Assembly: GCF_016595465.1 (NCBI RefSeq)
Contig: NZ_JAENIK010000012.1
Location: forward strand, 496,001-560,000
DNA from: Luteolibacter yonseiensis
GTDB lineage: Bacteria; Verrucomicrobiota; Verrucomicrobiia; Verrucomicrobiales; Akkermansiaceae
Reading direction: 5' to 3'
Length of the DNA: 64,000 bases
Shown here: piece by piece, positions 16,940-24,294 of the stretch
Layout: the number at the start of each line of letters is the position of its first letter
Numbering within the stretch: the first letter of the stretch is position 1
Made by a program: the position numbers and the translations under genes
Notes under the pieces: model-generated
Told to the model about the DNA's origin: nothing
Database searches by the model: none
The model's input: only the letters and a program-made list of their open reading frames with translations

Positions 16940-19000
16940 TCAGGTGGCTTCGGTAACGGGCGCAGAATCCACATTGTCAAGCCCGGTAGCCGGGGCCATG
17001 ACACCAGCATCCGTAAGCGCCTGCGCCACGATGGGCGCGATCTCTGGAGGAAGCAGCGCGATGATGCCAGCGGGGTCCGCTATTGCTTGCCGGATGATGT
17101 CCTCTGCGTTGTTGTAACCGAGGGCGGTGATCTGGTCGATGAAGAGCGGACGCGCAGCCGCTTTTTCCATTTCGGGAAGCGCGATGTAACTGGCCAATGC
17201 CTGAGTGGCTGCCTGGGCGTTCGCGAGCTTCGACTGGTTCTGTGCCTGCACCAGTCGGAGGGAGACGTTCATCCGGAGTCCGCGGACATCGCCCGCCTTA
17301 ATGGTGAGCAGTTCGCTAGCCTCGCCGTCACCCCATGCGAACGTCTCGTCGCGATCCTGGTTGGCGTATACCAGATCGACGTTGAAACCCGCCACCCGTT
17401 CGATGTCGTCAGTGAGCTGTGTGATGGGGTCTTTCAGCAGGAGAGCGCCACGGGATGTGAGTTGGTTGACGCCGGTGGCCGTCGACGCGTTTGGAACCCC
17501 TTTCAGCTCCCCTTGGGCGGCTGAGGTGATACCGCTCCGCATCTGGGCCATCTGGAGCTGGGTGTTCATCAATTCGACCGCGCGGGAATTGGAATCCGGA
17601 ATGGTGGCGAACTGCACGAAGTCCTCAATTTTTTTATCCACTCCGAGGACCACGGGCTTGGAGGTGTCGAGCACGTAGTTTTTCGGCTCGGGATCAAGCA
17701 GTGCTGCGGGCTGCACGGCCGCAATCACTTCGGAGGCAAGCTTGTTCCTACGGGTGATCGAGTTGTGCTGGCGGTCCACGGAGTCGTTCGACATCTCGTA
17801 TTTCTCGAAATAACCCCGTCCAAGGATGCGTCCGGGGATCTTCGCCACGCGGACTGGGAACACCGGCAGCACGCCGTCGGGCGTTACATTTTTCAAGTAG
17901 TCCGCGCGGAAGAGGATCTGAAGTTCCGGAGCGAACACACAATGGATACGAACAGGTTTGCCCGTGCCGAGAGGATCCAACCGCATATATCCATCGATCA
18001 ATGAGATGGGTGGATTCGCCGAATCCTCGTCAATGCTGGCGGTGTCGGTGTTCGATTCGCCGCGCTCTGATCGGATTCCTTCGCCGTTCGTGGCACATGC
18101 GGCTTTGAGTTGGTTGAGGCGATCCGTCGGAATCTTGTAAAGGTCCATCACATCGAGCAATCCCATCCGGAACCTGCAGAAAACGTTCGTGAAGGCGAGA
18201 TCCAGGTGGGGTGCCGCGCTGTCGAATGCTATGTCCTTGAAGTCGATGCAGTTCGTCCGGGTGTTGTCGTAGTGCACCGTGGTCTCCTCGACGAGAGTTC
18301 GCCTCCACTCGAGATCGTTTCCGTCAAGCTTTGCCGCGGCGGCTTCCTCCTCGGACTTGATGAAGTCTTTCGTTTGAGGGTTTGTGAACGGAGCGTTCTT
18401 GGACTTGGAAATGGCGACGGTGACCAGTCTCTTGCTCGTTTCGACCTGCCGGTCCCACCGTGTCTTTACGAAAACCGTGCCGCCCCAGCACGCGATGGAG
18501 ATCGCGTCTCTCAGAGCGGGTTCGAGGTCGCTTTGATCAAGTTTCCATGTCGCGTGCTTGGTGATAAGGTCGGCAAGCGTTCCATCAGCCCGCCCGATCG
18601 GCCCGGCTTTGAGCCATGGCCAGGTTCCGAAGATATCGTCACGCCCCTGAGCGGTTGCGAAATCTACGAATCCTTCGCTCATCCCGATGGATTCATTCTG
18701 GACCGAGAACACGTCTTTCACGGACTCCGTGTTGTTCGGGTCTGGTCGCCCGACACGGTCGGAATAGTCCCCCTCCGACATGTGTTCCCACTTCGTCATC
18801 TTGCCCCTCCACGTGCTGAGGCTGCCGTAGCAGGAACTCCATTGATCGCACGCCTGCTGGAGCAGCCAATCTACCTGGCTGTCACTCAGTTCCATCATCA
18901 GCGCCGTATTCTTCGGACTGACATTTCGGGACGCTGGTGCGTCATCAACGAGGCGTGTGGTTTTTGCTGTCCGCTCGTCGAGGATGTGATGGGAACTCAT
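16940..19000 (-). CDS. Portal protein
   Basis: A 686-residue protein of portal type: long helical and alpha/beta body, a YCYGSLSTWRGK-like helical N-terminal part, the TRWDRQVETSKRLV stretch near the wing region, and a helical Gln/Ala-rich crown at the C-terminus. It forms the DNA entry ring of the capsid. I prefer the ATG at 19000 to that at 19012: it places the upstream motif copy at 32 nt, as in other units, while 19012 would place it at 20 nt. It lies upstream of scaffold and capsid, separated by the receptor-binding and lysis genes. Recognition is by length, order and general pattern. Confidence 0.7.
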   Translation of the reverse strand: MSSHHILDERTAKTTRLVDDAPASRNVSPKNTALMMELSDSQVDWLLQQACDQWSSCYGSLSTWRGKMTKWEHMSEGDYSDRVGRPDPNNTESVKDVFSVQNESIGMSEGFVDFATAQGRDDIFGTWPWLKAGPIGRADGTLADLITKHATWKLDQSDLEPALRDAISIACWGGTVFVKTRWDRQVETSKRLVTVAISKSKNAPFTNPQTKDFIKSEEEAAAAKLDGNDLEWRRTLVEETTVHYDNTRTNCIDFKDIAFDSAAPHLDLAFTNVFCRFRMGLLDVMDLYKIPTDRLNQLKAACATNGEGIRSERGESNTDTASIDEDSANPPISLIDGYMRLDPLGTGKPVRIHCVFAPELQILFRADYLKNVTPDGVLPVFPVRVAKIPGRILGRGYFEKYEMSNDSVDRQHNSITRRNKLASEVIAAVQPAALLDPEPKNYVLDTSKPVVLGVDKKIEDFVQFATIPDSNSRAVELMNTQLQMAQMRSGITSAAQGELKGVPNASTATGVNQLTSRGALLLKDPITQLTDDIERVAGFNVDLVYANQDRDETFAWGDGEASELLTIKAGDVRGLRMNVSLRLVQAQNQSKLANAQAATQALASYIALPEMEKAAARPLFIDQITALGYNNAEDIIRQAIADPAGIIALLPPEIAPIVAQALTDAGVMAPATGLDNVDSAPVTEAT
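16953..16965 (-). promoter_or_regulatory. Late motif copy C
   Basis: A perfect CTGCGCCCGTTAC on the coding strand, lying inside the last codons of the portal gene and 31 nt before the ATG of the receptor-binding protein at 16921. Its presence inside coding sequence at the standard spacing argues that the site is selected. Confidence 0.65.
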
Positions 19001-19032
19001 TTCGCGGATCATCCCGCAAATGAACCTCGCTC

Positions 19033-19045
19033 GTAACGGGCGCAG
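19033..19045 (-). promoter_or_regulatory. Late motif copy D
   Basis: A perfect CTGCGCCCGTTAC, 3 nt after the stop of the gene at 19049 and 32 nt before the preferred portal start at 19000. Confidence 0.65.
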
Positions 19046-19048
19046 CCG

Positions 19049-19345
19049 TCACTCATGATGGGAGAGAATCGCTTCTGGATTGAGATCGATGCGTGCATCG
19101 AGGCCTCCCAACTGCGAAATGAGTTCGGCAAACTCCGGGAAGTCTGCTGGGGTGAGATCTTCGCGCACCGGACAGGCGAGAACCGCGTCATCCGCAGGGA
19201 TGAAGTGATTCCCGACGTGCTCGCCAGTGATGACGGGGATGCCGAGAAGTAGCCAGACGACCGGCCAGCCCCGCGAGGTCTGGGCATCCGCGATGGCCGC
19301 GGTGAGGGAGGAGGAGACTCCGGGGGTGGTAATGAATCCAATCAT
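19049..19345 (-). CDS. Small phage protein, unknown function
   Basis: A 98-residue protein. ATG 19345 forms an ATGA overlap with the upstream gene; the longer reading to 19375 would overlap it more. It has an opening MIGFITTPGVSSSLT, a hydrophobic segment at about residues 28-43 (WPVVWLLLGIPVITG) and an acidic end. Third gene of the motif E unit, just before portal. No family recognised. Confidence 0.6.
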   Translation of the reverse strand: MIGFITTPGVSSSLTAAIADAQTSRGWPVVWLLLGIPVITGEHVGNHFIPADDAVLACPVREDLTPADFPEFAELISQLGGLDARIDLNPEAILSHHE

Positions 19346-20187
19346 GGCAGGGTGAGGCCGGTGCAGGTTTCCCAAAGGATTTTGATGGCGGCGGTGAACG
19401 AGTCGGCCTGGGCTTGGGTGAAGCCTGCGCCGAGGCCAAAGGCTCCGAAGCGCGCGGAGGAGTGCGTGATTGCCGCACTGTTGTTATTGTTCCGCGCGAG
19501 GAAGTAGACGTTGATGTTGTCGAGCGCCGTCGAGTCGAGAGCCGTGGAGGTTTGCAGGACGGACCATCCGGCAGTGGTGCGAACCGCCAGGTATCTCGAC
19601 GTCGACGACGTGGTTGCAGTGAAGAGAATACCGAGACGGGAATCCACGGCGTTGAGCTGGGATGCCACGTCCCCGATGGCGGCGACAAGGTCGAGGTTCG
19701 CGGCTTGCCCGAGCGAGAATCGCGCGGTCGACGCGCCGACGAGGCCGGACAAGGACGCCTGGGCCCGCGGATCGGCCAGTGGGTTGAGAACCCACATGGA
19801 GCCTGAACTCGTGGTCACGCCGAGCGCGCCCGGGGTCGATCCGACGTTGAAATACTGGGTGGTGCCGTTTCCCTGCACGTAGCCGGCTGCCTGGGTGGGG
19901 CTGTTGACCCATGTCCCGGTTGTTCCGGTGACGAGATCAATGGCATTCGCGGAGGCGTTGGCCCAAATCGGGAGATAGATCCGTTTGTGGATGCTCCATC
20001 GTCCCGCTGCCTTTTCAGTCCGGAAGAAGTTGTTGATGGCGGTCCGCTGCACCGATGTCACGGGTGAACCCTTCGTGGCCTCGATCTGCGCAATTCGCGC
20101 GGCCGCGTCCGAGTCAAATGATGCCCCGCTCACGGATGGACCTGATGTCGAGGCCGTGAGCGACGCGCGGATCGATGGTGAAATCAT
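19342..20187 (-). CDS. Virion protein, LamG-like/tail surface type, unknown function
   Basis: A 281-residue Ser/Thr/Ala-rich beta protein. The start at 20187 gives an ATGA overlap with the upstream gene; the longer frame to 20442 is antisense-like shadow. The middle (GYVQGNGTTQYFNVGSTPGAL through RYLAVRTTAGWSVL) resembles tail surface proteins with a lectin-like sandwich; the C-terminus is a short amphipathic helix with a Cys. It is encoded between two small genes in a unit opened by motif E. A role in the tail or capsid surface is inference. Confidence 0.55.
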   Translation of the reverse strand: MISPSIRASLTASTSGPSVSGASFDSDAAARIAQIEATKGSPVTSVQRTAINNFFRTEKAAGRWSIHKRIYLPIWANASANAIDLVTGTTGTWVNSPTQAAGYVQGNGTTQYFNVGSTPGALGVTTSSGSMWVLNPLADPRAQASLSGLVGASTARFSLGQAANLDLVAAIGDVASQLNAVDSRLGILFTATTSSTSRYLAVRTTAGWSVLQTSTALDSTALDNINVYFLARNNNNSAAITHSSARFGAFGLGAGFTQAQADSFTAAIKILWETCTGLTLP

Positions 20188-20501
20188 TTCCGGCGAGGTT
20201 TCACGGTTTGAGAAACAACCATGGCGAGGGAGCTTGCAGACGTGACCTTGACGCACACCTGGCCGCTGGCGGGGGTTTCGACAACGCAGCTTCCACCGCT
20301 CGCGGCAAAGACCGGCGCGACACCATCGAGGGGAAGTAGTTTGCGGAAGGCGCTCGTGAGTCCGATCACGCCAATCTCCACAGTGGCGGAGCCGCCCGTG
20401 ATGTCCCATTCGATGAGCTGGTCGGTGTCCGCCTTTGCCCATGGGAGGGCATACTCCTCATTGGCTGTAACGTTCGTCCGCTTGGTTGAGAGCTGAATCA
20501 T
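20184..20501 (-). CDS. Small beta protein (possible capsid decoration)
   Basis: A 105-residue protein with predicted beta strands throughout (WDITGGSATVEIGVIG, GGSCVVETPASGQVCVKVTSASSLAMVVS) and a basic C-terminal KPRRK. Size and fold type fit a head-decoration or tail accessory protein. It opens the motif E unit and overlaps the next gene by ATGA. Not assigned to a family. Confidence 0.6.
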   Translation of the reverse strand: MIQLSTKRTNVTANEEYALPWAKADTDQLIEWDITGGSATVEIGVIGLTSAFRKLLPLDGVAPVFAASGGSCVVETPASGQVCVKVTSASSLAMVVSQTVKPRRK

Positions 20502-20532
20502 GCCCTGAATGTGCCAGAGAACTCGCCAGGGG

Positions 20533-20545
20533 ATAACGGGCGCAG
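20533..20545 (-). promoter_or_regulatory. Late motif copy E
   Basis: CTGCGCCCGTTAT on the coding strand (last base differs), 31 nt before the ATG at 20501 and 5 nt after the stop of the gene at 20551. Confidence 0.6.
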
Positions 20546-20550
20546 GTATT

Positions 20551-21537
20551 TCAGGACAACGGGATCGCCGCGCTTCGGACCACCCCGTCGTTTCCTTTAT
20601 ATTTCACCGTGAGCGAGGTGTTCGAGGTGGCCTGGAATACGAGTCCTCCATTGCTTCCGGGTGTCACGGTGCTGCTGAGACCCAATTCAACTTTTCCAGA
20701 AAAATGGGTGTTCGAGGTGAACACAGTTGCTCCGTTGAAGATGGCGTTGTCTCGGAATTCCGCCCTGTCGTTGAAGATAGTTTCATTGAGGAGGGTGGCG
20801 TGGACGACGGTCAATGATTCGGCGTAAATCCTCTGTCCTGAACCGGCGAGCTGGAGCCATTGGACGGGGGACAGCCGGGTGCAGGCATAGAGCTGATCAC
20901 CTCCGTTGACCACGGCCATTTGGAGCAGGTATTGCGCTGGGGTGCCGATAAGTTCGATCGTGGCGACACCGCTGATGGGAACGGGCCCGAAATTTAGCGG
21001 ATAGTATTCCTCCACGAGCTCCGGTGAGTCGACATCCGTGCCATACCAGACGGCAAGGTTCTCGCCTCCCACGACTCGCCGGATGTTCCAGCGGAATGAT
21101 ATGGTGTCGTAGTCGACAATCCAGCCGTCGACGATCTCATCTGCCGGTTCGCCGGTGTCGGTCCACTCGGGCGTCTCACCGCCGGTGGGTATGAGGTCTG
21201 GCAGTGTCACTAGATCGCCATCGATGGTGAGGGATCCGAGGATGCGGAGCCCTGCGTCGAGGGGCGGGGAATCACGTTCCAGGACTGTGCCGGCTGCCAC
21301 GCTCGCAAGAATCTTCGCTTCAAATTCGTCCGCCGAGTAGCTTTTGCCAGTAACGCGGTCGATCAGCCGCAGGGTCGCCCTCGCCAGAGTGCTCAGGGTT
21401 TCCTCAAGGTTGCATCCTCTGGGACGCCACGCTCCCGCCATCCGCCGCGCATCGGTCGTGTTCGGCACCATCCGTATGATTGAGGAGGTTTCTCCGTCAG
21501 GCTGTGGAAATTCGTGGTAATTGCGAGGCGCTCCCAT
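20551..21537 (-). CDS. Tail/receptor-binding protein, paralogue of 15368-16921 at N-terminus
   Basis: A 328-residue protein. Residues 1-80 repeat the docking module of the protein at 15368-16921: NYHEFPQPDG, AWRPRGCNLEETL and a YSADEFEAK segment. Residues about 90-250 form a separate beta domain, and residues about 250-328 read like a short beta-helical fibre end (TIFNDRAEFRDNAIFNGAT then TVFTSNTHFSGKVELG), with repeated N-x-A-x-F-type strands. Probably a short tail fibre or its chaperone-free adaptor. Motif copy F lies 31 nt upstream. Confidence 0.6.
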   Translation of the reverse strand: MGAPRNYHEFPQPDGETSSIIRMVPNTTDARRMAGAWRPRGCNLEETLSTLARATLRLIDRVTGKSYSADEFEAKILASVAAGTVLERDSPPLDAGLRILGSLTIDGDLVTLPDLIPTGGETPEWTDTGEPADEIVDGWIVDYDTISFRWNIRRVVGGENLAVWYGTDVDSPELVEEYYPLNFGPVPISGVATIELIGTPAQYLLQMAVVNGGDQLYACTRLSPVQWLQLAGSGQRIYAESLTVVHATLLNETIFNDRAEFRDNAIFNGATVFTSNTHFSGKVELGLSSTVTPGSNGGLVFQATSNTSLTVKYKGNDGVVRSAAIPLS

Positions 21538-21568
21538 TGCCGGAGGATGTCACCTGAGAACATCGCGC

Positions 21569-21581
21569 GTAACGGGCGCAG
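21569..21581 (-). promoter_or_regulatory. Late motif copy F
   Basis: A perfect CTGCGCCCGTTAC, 31 nt before the ATG at 21537, in the intergenic space shared with the divergent cargo genes that start at 21621. Confidence 0.65.
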
Positions 21582-21620
21582 ATCTTGCCAAGAACGGTGA
21601 AATCGCTTAATACCGTGGCC

Positions 21621-22136
21621 ATGGAAAAGCCGATCCATCGGAAAATGACGAAAGCGCTCGCACGGGAGTGCCGTGTGCTCGTCTATCGGACGGCGGAAAA
21701 GTATTCCATTCCGGCTGTGTTCATCACGGCTCATGTGCGATCGCGGATTGCCGATCGTGCGCGGCTGGAGGTGTGGCGGACCATGATCGGGGACATGGGG
21801 ATGACCCGACAGCTCGTCGCAGACTGTTTCGGGCGCGATCGCCGTCGCCTTCGGGCTAGTGTCCTTGAACGGTCCGCGCTCATCCTGCACGAGCCGCTTC
21901 CGAGGGCGGAAAAGCCGAGATCAAAGGTGAAACGTCGTCCGCTCGCCCCGTTCCAGCCGGTGGGGAATCAGTTCGTCTGGAACTTTGCCGTTCCACTGGA
22001 AATCGGGCCGGTCCCCACGATTGAGCGGTTCATGAAGCTTGTCCCGTCGAAGGTGAAAGTCGCCCTGGAGGGTGATGACCGTGTCCGGCTTGCCCGGCTC
22101 TACGAGCGGGAGGCTCGGATGCTCAGGAAGTGCTGA
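21621..22136 (+). CDS. DnaA C-terminal-like DNA-binding protein
   Basis: A 171-residue protein on the strand opposite to the late genes. Residues about 15-75 resemble DnaA domain IV, the helix-turn-helix that reads DnaA boxes: a helix ending RARLEVWRTM, then MGMTRQLVADCFGRDRRRLRASV, comparable to the IG-x-x-FG-x-RDH signature. The AAA+ domain is absent, so it cannot be a full initiator. The remainder is basic. It may be a phage replication or regulatory protein. I use ATG 21621; a TTG at 21585 is in frame. It lies 6 nt upstream of the SRAP gene. Confidence 0.5.
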   Translation: MEKPIHRKMTKALARECRVLVYRTAEKYSIPAVFITAHVRSRIADRARLEVWRTMIGDMGMTRQLVADCFGRDRRRLRASVLERSALILHEPLPRAEKPRSKVKRRPLAPFQPVGNQFVWNFAVPLEIGPVPTIERFMKLVPSKVKVALEGDDRVRLARLYEREARMLRKC

Positions 22137-22142
22137 TCGGAT

Positions 22143-22787
22143 ATGTGCACCGCCTACGAACTCGGAAGCAAGAAGCGCGGCAGTTCACCGGGCTACCTCG
22201 ACGCTCGGGCGGTTCAACGACTTTTGGAAATTTCAGAAACACGGATCATCCGTCCCACGCACATCGCTCCTGTCATCATGCCGGATGGCTCCTTGCGGGA
22301 AATGCGCTGGGGGATCCCGACGCAAGTGAGGTCGGCCAGGCCGGGAGCAAAGCCGCTGATCAAGAATGTCGTCAATTCCCGCGAGAACAAACTGAAGGGG
22401 TGGCCGTGGCGCGACGCATTTCAGAAACGCCGTTGCCTCATTCCCGCGTCGGCATTTTACGAGTGGGTGGAGTTGGACGGCAAAAAGATCCCTCTGCGCT
22501 TCGTTCGGCCGGATCTCGACACGATCTGGATCGCCGGGATCTGGGAGGATGGCCAGCACGGAGAATGCTACTCGATGATCACGACCGATCCGAATGAAGT
22601 GATGGAGCCGGTCCACGATCGGATGCCCGCCGTTCTTCAAGAATCTCAGATCCCGCCCTACTTGGCTGGGGAACTCCACGAGTTCGGTCCGTCTGCCGTT
22701 GGCTTGGCTTTCACGGAGGCAGAGAATTTCCTGAAGGGCAGAAAAGAGCCGCCCCCGCCGCCAGCCCAAGGAGATCTGTTTTCCTGA
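22143..22787 (+). CDS. SRAP (HMCES/YedK) domain protein
   Basis: A 214-residue SOS-response-associated peptidase family protein. These shield abasic sites in single-stranded DNA by a covalent link to Cys2. The key features are present: Met-Cys at the start (Cys2), the NSREN segment near residue 78, CLIPASAFYEW (about 98-108) and the HDRMP motif (about 160-164). The C-terminus ends QGDLFS, which fits a sliding-clamp binding peptide. Such a protein could protect phage DNA during replication or against host base-excision defence. It is translated with the DnaA-like gene. Confidence 0.88.
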   Translation: MCTAYELGSKKRGSSPGYLDARAVQRLLEISETRIIRPTHIAPVIMPDGSLREMRWGIPTQVRSARPGAKPLIKNVVNSRENKLKGWPWRDAFQKRRCLIPASAFYEWVELDGKKIPLRFVRPDLDTIWIAGIWEDGQHGECYSMITTDPNEVMEPVHDRMPAVLQESQIPPYLAGELHEFGPSAVGLAFTEAENFLKGRKEPPPPPAQGDLFS

Positions 22788-22805
22788 ACTCGATCTATAG
22801 TCGCC

Positions 22806-23357
22806 GTGGGGTTTGTACTTGTGCCGGGCGAATCGAAGTGTTCGGCTGAACGCATGTTGCAACAATACCCGAAACTGGGAGAGTGGGGATGGGCTGTGAA
22901 CGTGATGCCATACGAGCTGCCTGTAGGACTCGCGGACCGCTCCCGCGTAAAGGTGATCGAGATCAGGGACTCCAACGACTACGTCGTCGAAGACGAGCAG
23001 GGCCGGAGGTGGGATCTGACCAGGATTCACCTCGATGGGGGGATAATTTACTACCTCGACGGAAAACCCTACTACGAATCCCATCCCGTCGCGGTCCACT
23101 ACCTTCGTCACTATTTATTGGAGCTTGAGGACCGGATCGCGAGACGTGACGGCTACAGCATCTACGAAATGCAGGAAAATAGAGACGATATGCGCTGGCA
23201 TCTCGCACGCCATGGGATCGATCCTGACGGGCCGATGCCGCCCGGGCCGCCGCCGGCGTTCACCGGCGCCCCACGAAGGGGGCCGTCATCCAACCCGAGG
23301 GCTCCGCAGAGCTTCCGGCCTGAGACGGAAGAACCGGTCAGACGGATGAACTCGTGA
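22806..23357 (+). CDS. Hypothetical cargo protein with Pro-rich tail
   Basis: A 183-residue protein, not recognised. It begins at GTG 22806 (an ATG at 22854 is also possible). The first 110 residues look folded, with a beta segment VKVIEIRDSNDYVVEDEQ and a helical LRHYLLELEDRIARRD; the last 60 residues are disordered, rich in Pro, Gly and Arg. Third gene of the plus-strand cargo set, 19 bp after the SRAP gene. Confidence 0.6.
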   Translation: MGFVLVPGESKCSAERMLQQYPKLGEWGWAVNVMPYELPVGLADRSRVKVIEIRDSNDYVVEDEQGRRWDLTRIHLDGGIIYYLDGKPYYESHPVAVHYLRHYLLELEDRIARRDGYSIYEMQENRDDMRWHLARHGIDPDGPMPPGPPPAFTGAPRRGPSSNPRAPQSFRPETEEPVRRMNS

Positions 23358-23380
23358 GAGGGTTGGTATCTGCCGAGAAT

Positions 23381-23752
23381 CTAGGGTGCCCCGGGGTGGT
23401 CCAATCCGATGTTCATTCCGCCAATTACATCGAAGAAATCTTGCGGCAGCTTTCCATGCTCCCGGTGCAGCCAGCACGTCACGCAATCGAGAAGATCCTT
23501 CAGGTGCTGTCCGGTAACCCACTCCTTCATGTGAACCTGAAGCAGAAAGTCTAGAAATCCCGCGCCACTCAGGATCCTGTCTGCGTTTATGTCGTAGGTT
23601 CCGTCACATTCCGCACCCTGGTAAATCTTGAAAGCGTTCTGCACTGCATCGAAGTGAACGAGTCCCATCTCGATGTCACCCGCTGGGGGGTATGGGTCGT
23701 AAAGCGAAGAAGATTTTGGGAGATTCAACCACTGCTGGACGGTCTTGCGCAT
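23381..23752 (-). CDS. Hypothetical phage protein
   Basis: A 123-residue soluble protein with mixed helices and several Cys residues near a CDGTYDINADRILSGAGFLDF core and an LLDCVTCWLHREHG helix. No family recognised; the Cys and His may bind metal. It lies convergent with the plus-strand gene before it and divergent from the membrane protein at 23842, sharing with that gene an 89-bp regulatory region that contains an inverted repeat. Confidence 0.6.
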   Translation of the reverse strand: MRKTVQQWLNLPKSSSLYDPYPPAGDIEMGLVHFDAVQNAFKIYQGAECDGTYDINADRILSGAGFLDFLLQVHMKEWVTGQHLKDLLDCVTCWLHREHGKLPQDFFDVIGGMNIGLDHPGAP

Positions 23753-23791
23753 GGAGTCGGCTACACGAACGGTCTCATCACGGCAAGTCGA

Positions 23792-23819
23792 TTCCGGGAA
23801 GCGTGCTTGCGTCCCGGAA
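23792..23819. promoter_or_regulatory. Inverted repeat between divergent cargo genes (possible operator)
   Basis: TTCCGGGA and TCCCGGAA form perfect 8-bp arms separated by 12 bp, one helical turn plus. The repeat lies in the region between the divergent genes at 23752 and 23842, the place expected for an operator controlling one or both. Confidence 0.4.
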
Positions 23820-23841
23820 ATGTACGTGCTGGGATTCTCGG

Positions 23842-24294
23842 ATGAAGGAGCTTATGGCACAATTTTCGTCCCCTGTCTTCTGGGTAACCACAGTTGTTCT
23901 TGGGATCACTCTCAACATGGGATCGTCGCTTTTGTTGCGCATGCTCGATAGAAAGGTTCCTGAGTGGAACGAGAAGAGAAAGAATCGTCTCGAAGAGCGA
24001 GATAAAGCCTTCAGTGCGGAGATAAAAAATTGTAAGGAAGAACCCACTCGCCTGTTGTATTTTCAGTGCTTGTTTACAAAACTCAACATAATCATTTGCA
24101 CTCTTATCATCTGTTCTCTCATGTGTGTGATCTCTTCTAATTCTCAGCATCGCGAGACAGCGATCTTGTTACAGGTAGTCAGCGTTGGATTTGCTATGGC
24201 GGCCTTTCAAATGATTCTTCGTTCTCATCGCCTCTCGCTCCTCATCAGACGGGCAGCAATCGGAGAGGGAAAACGTCCTTATTGGACCCCCTAG
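23842..24294 (+). CDS. Two-segment membrane protein, unknown function
   Basis: A 150-residue protein. The ATG at 23842 is chosen because it starts just before the first membrane segment (about residues 8-30, VFWVTTVVLGITLNMGSSLLL). A charged cytoplasmic helix follows (ERDKAFSAEIKNCKEE), a second hydrophobic block at about 80-125, and a basic end. The local sequence is AT-richer than its neighbours, a sign of separate origin. It converges on the giant gene so closely that their stop codons share CTAG (24291-24294). Superinfection exclusion or host interference is possible but unproven. Confidence 0.65.
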   Translation: MKELMAQFSSPVFWVTTVVLGITLNMGSSLLLRMLDRKVPEWNEKRKNRLEERDKAFSAEIKNCKEEPTRLLYFQCLFTKLNIIICTLIICSLMCVISSNSQHRETAILLQVVSVGFAMAAFQMILRSHRLSLLIRRAAIGEGKRPYWTP

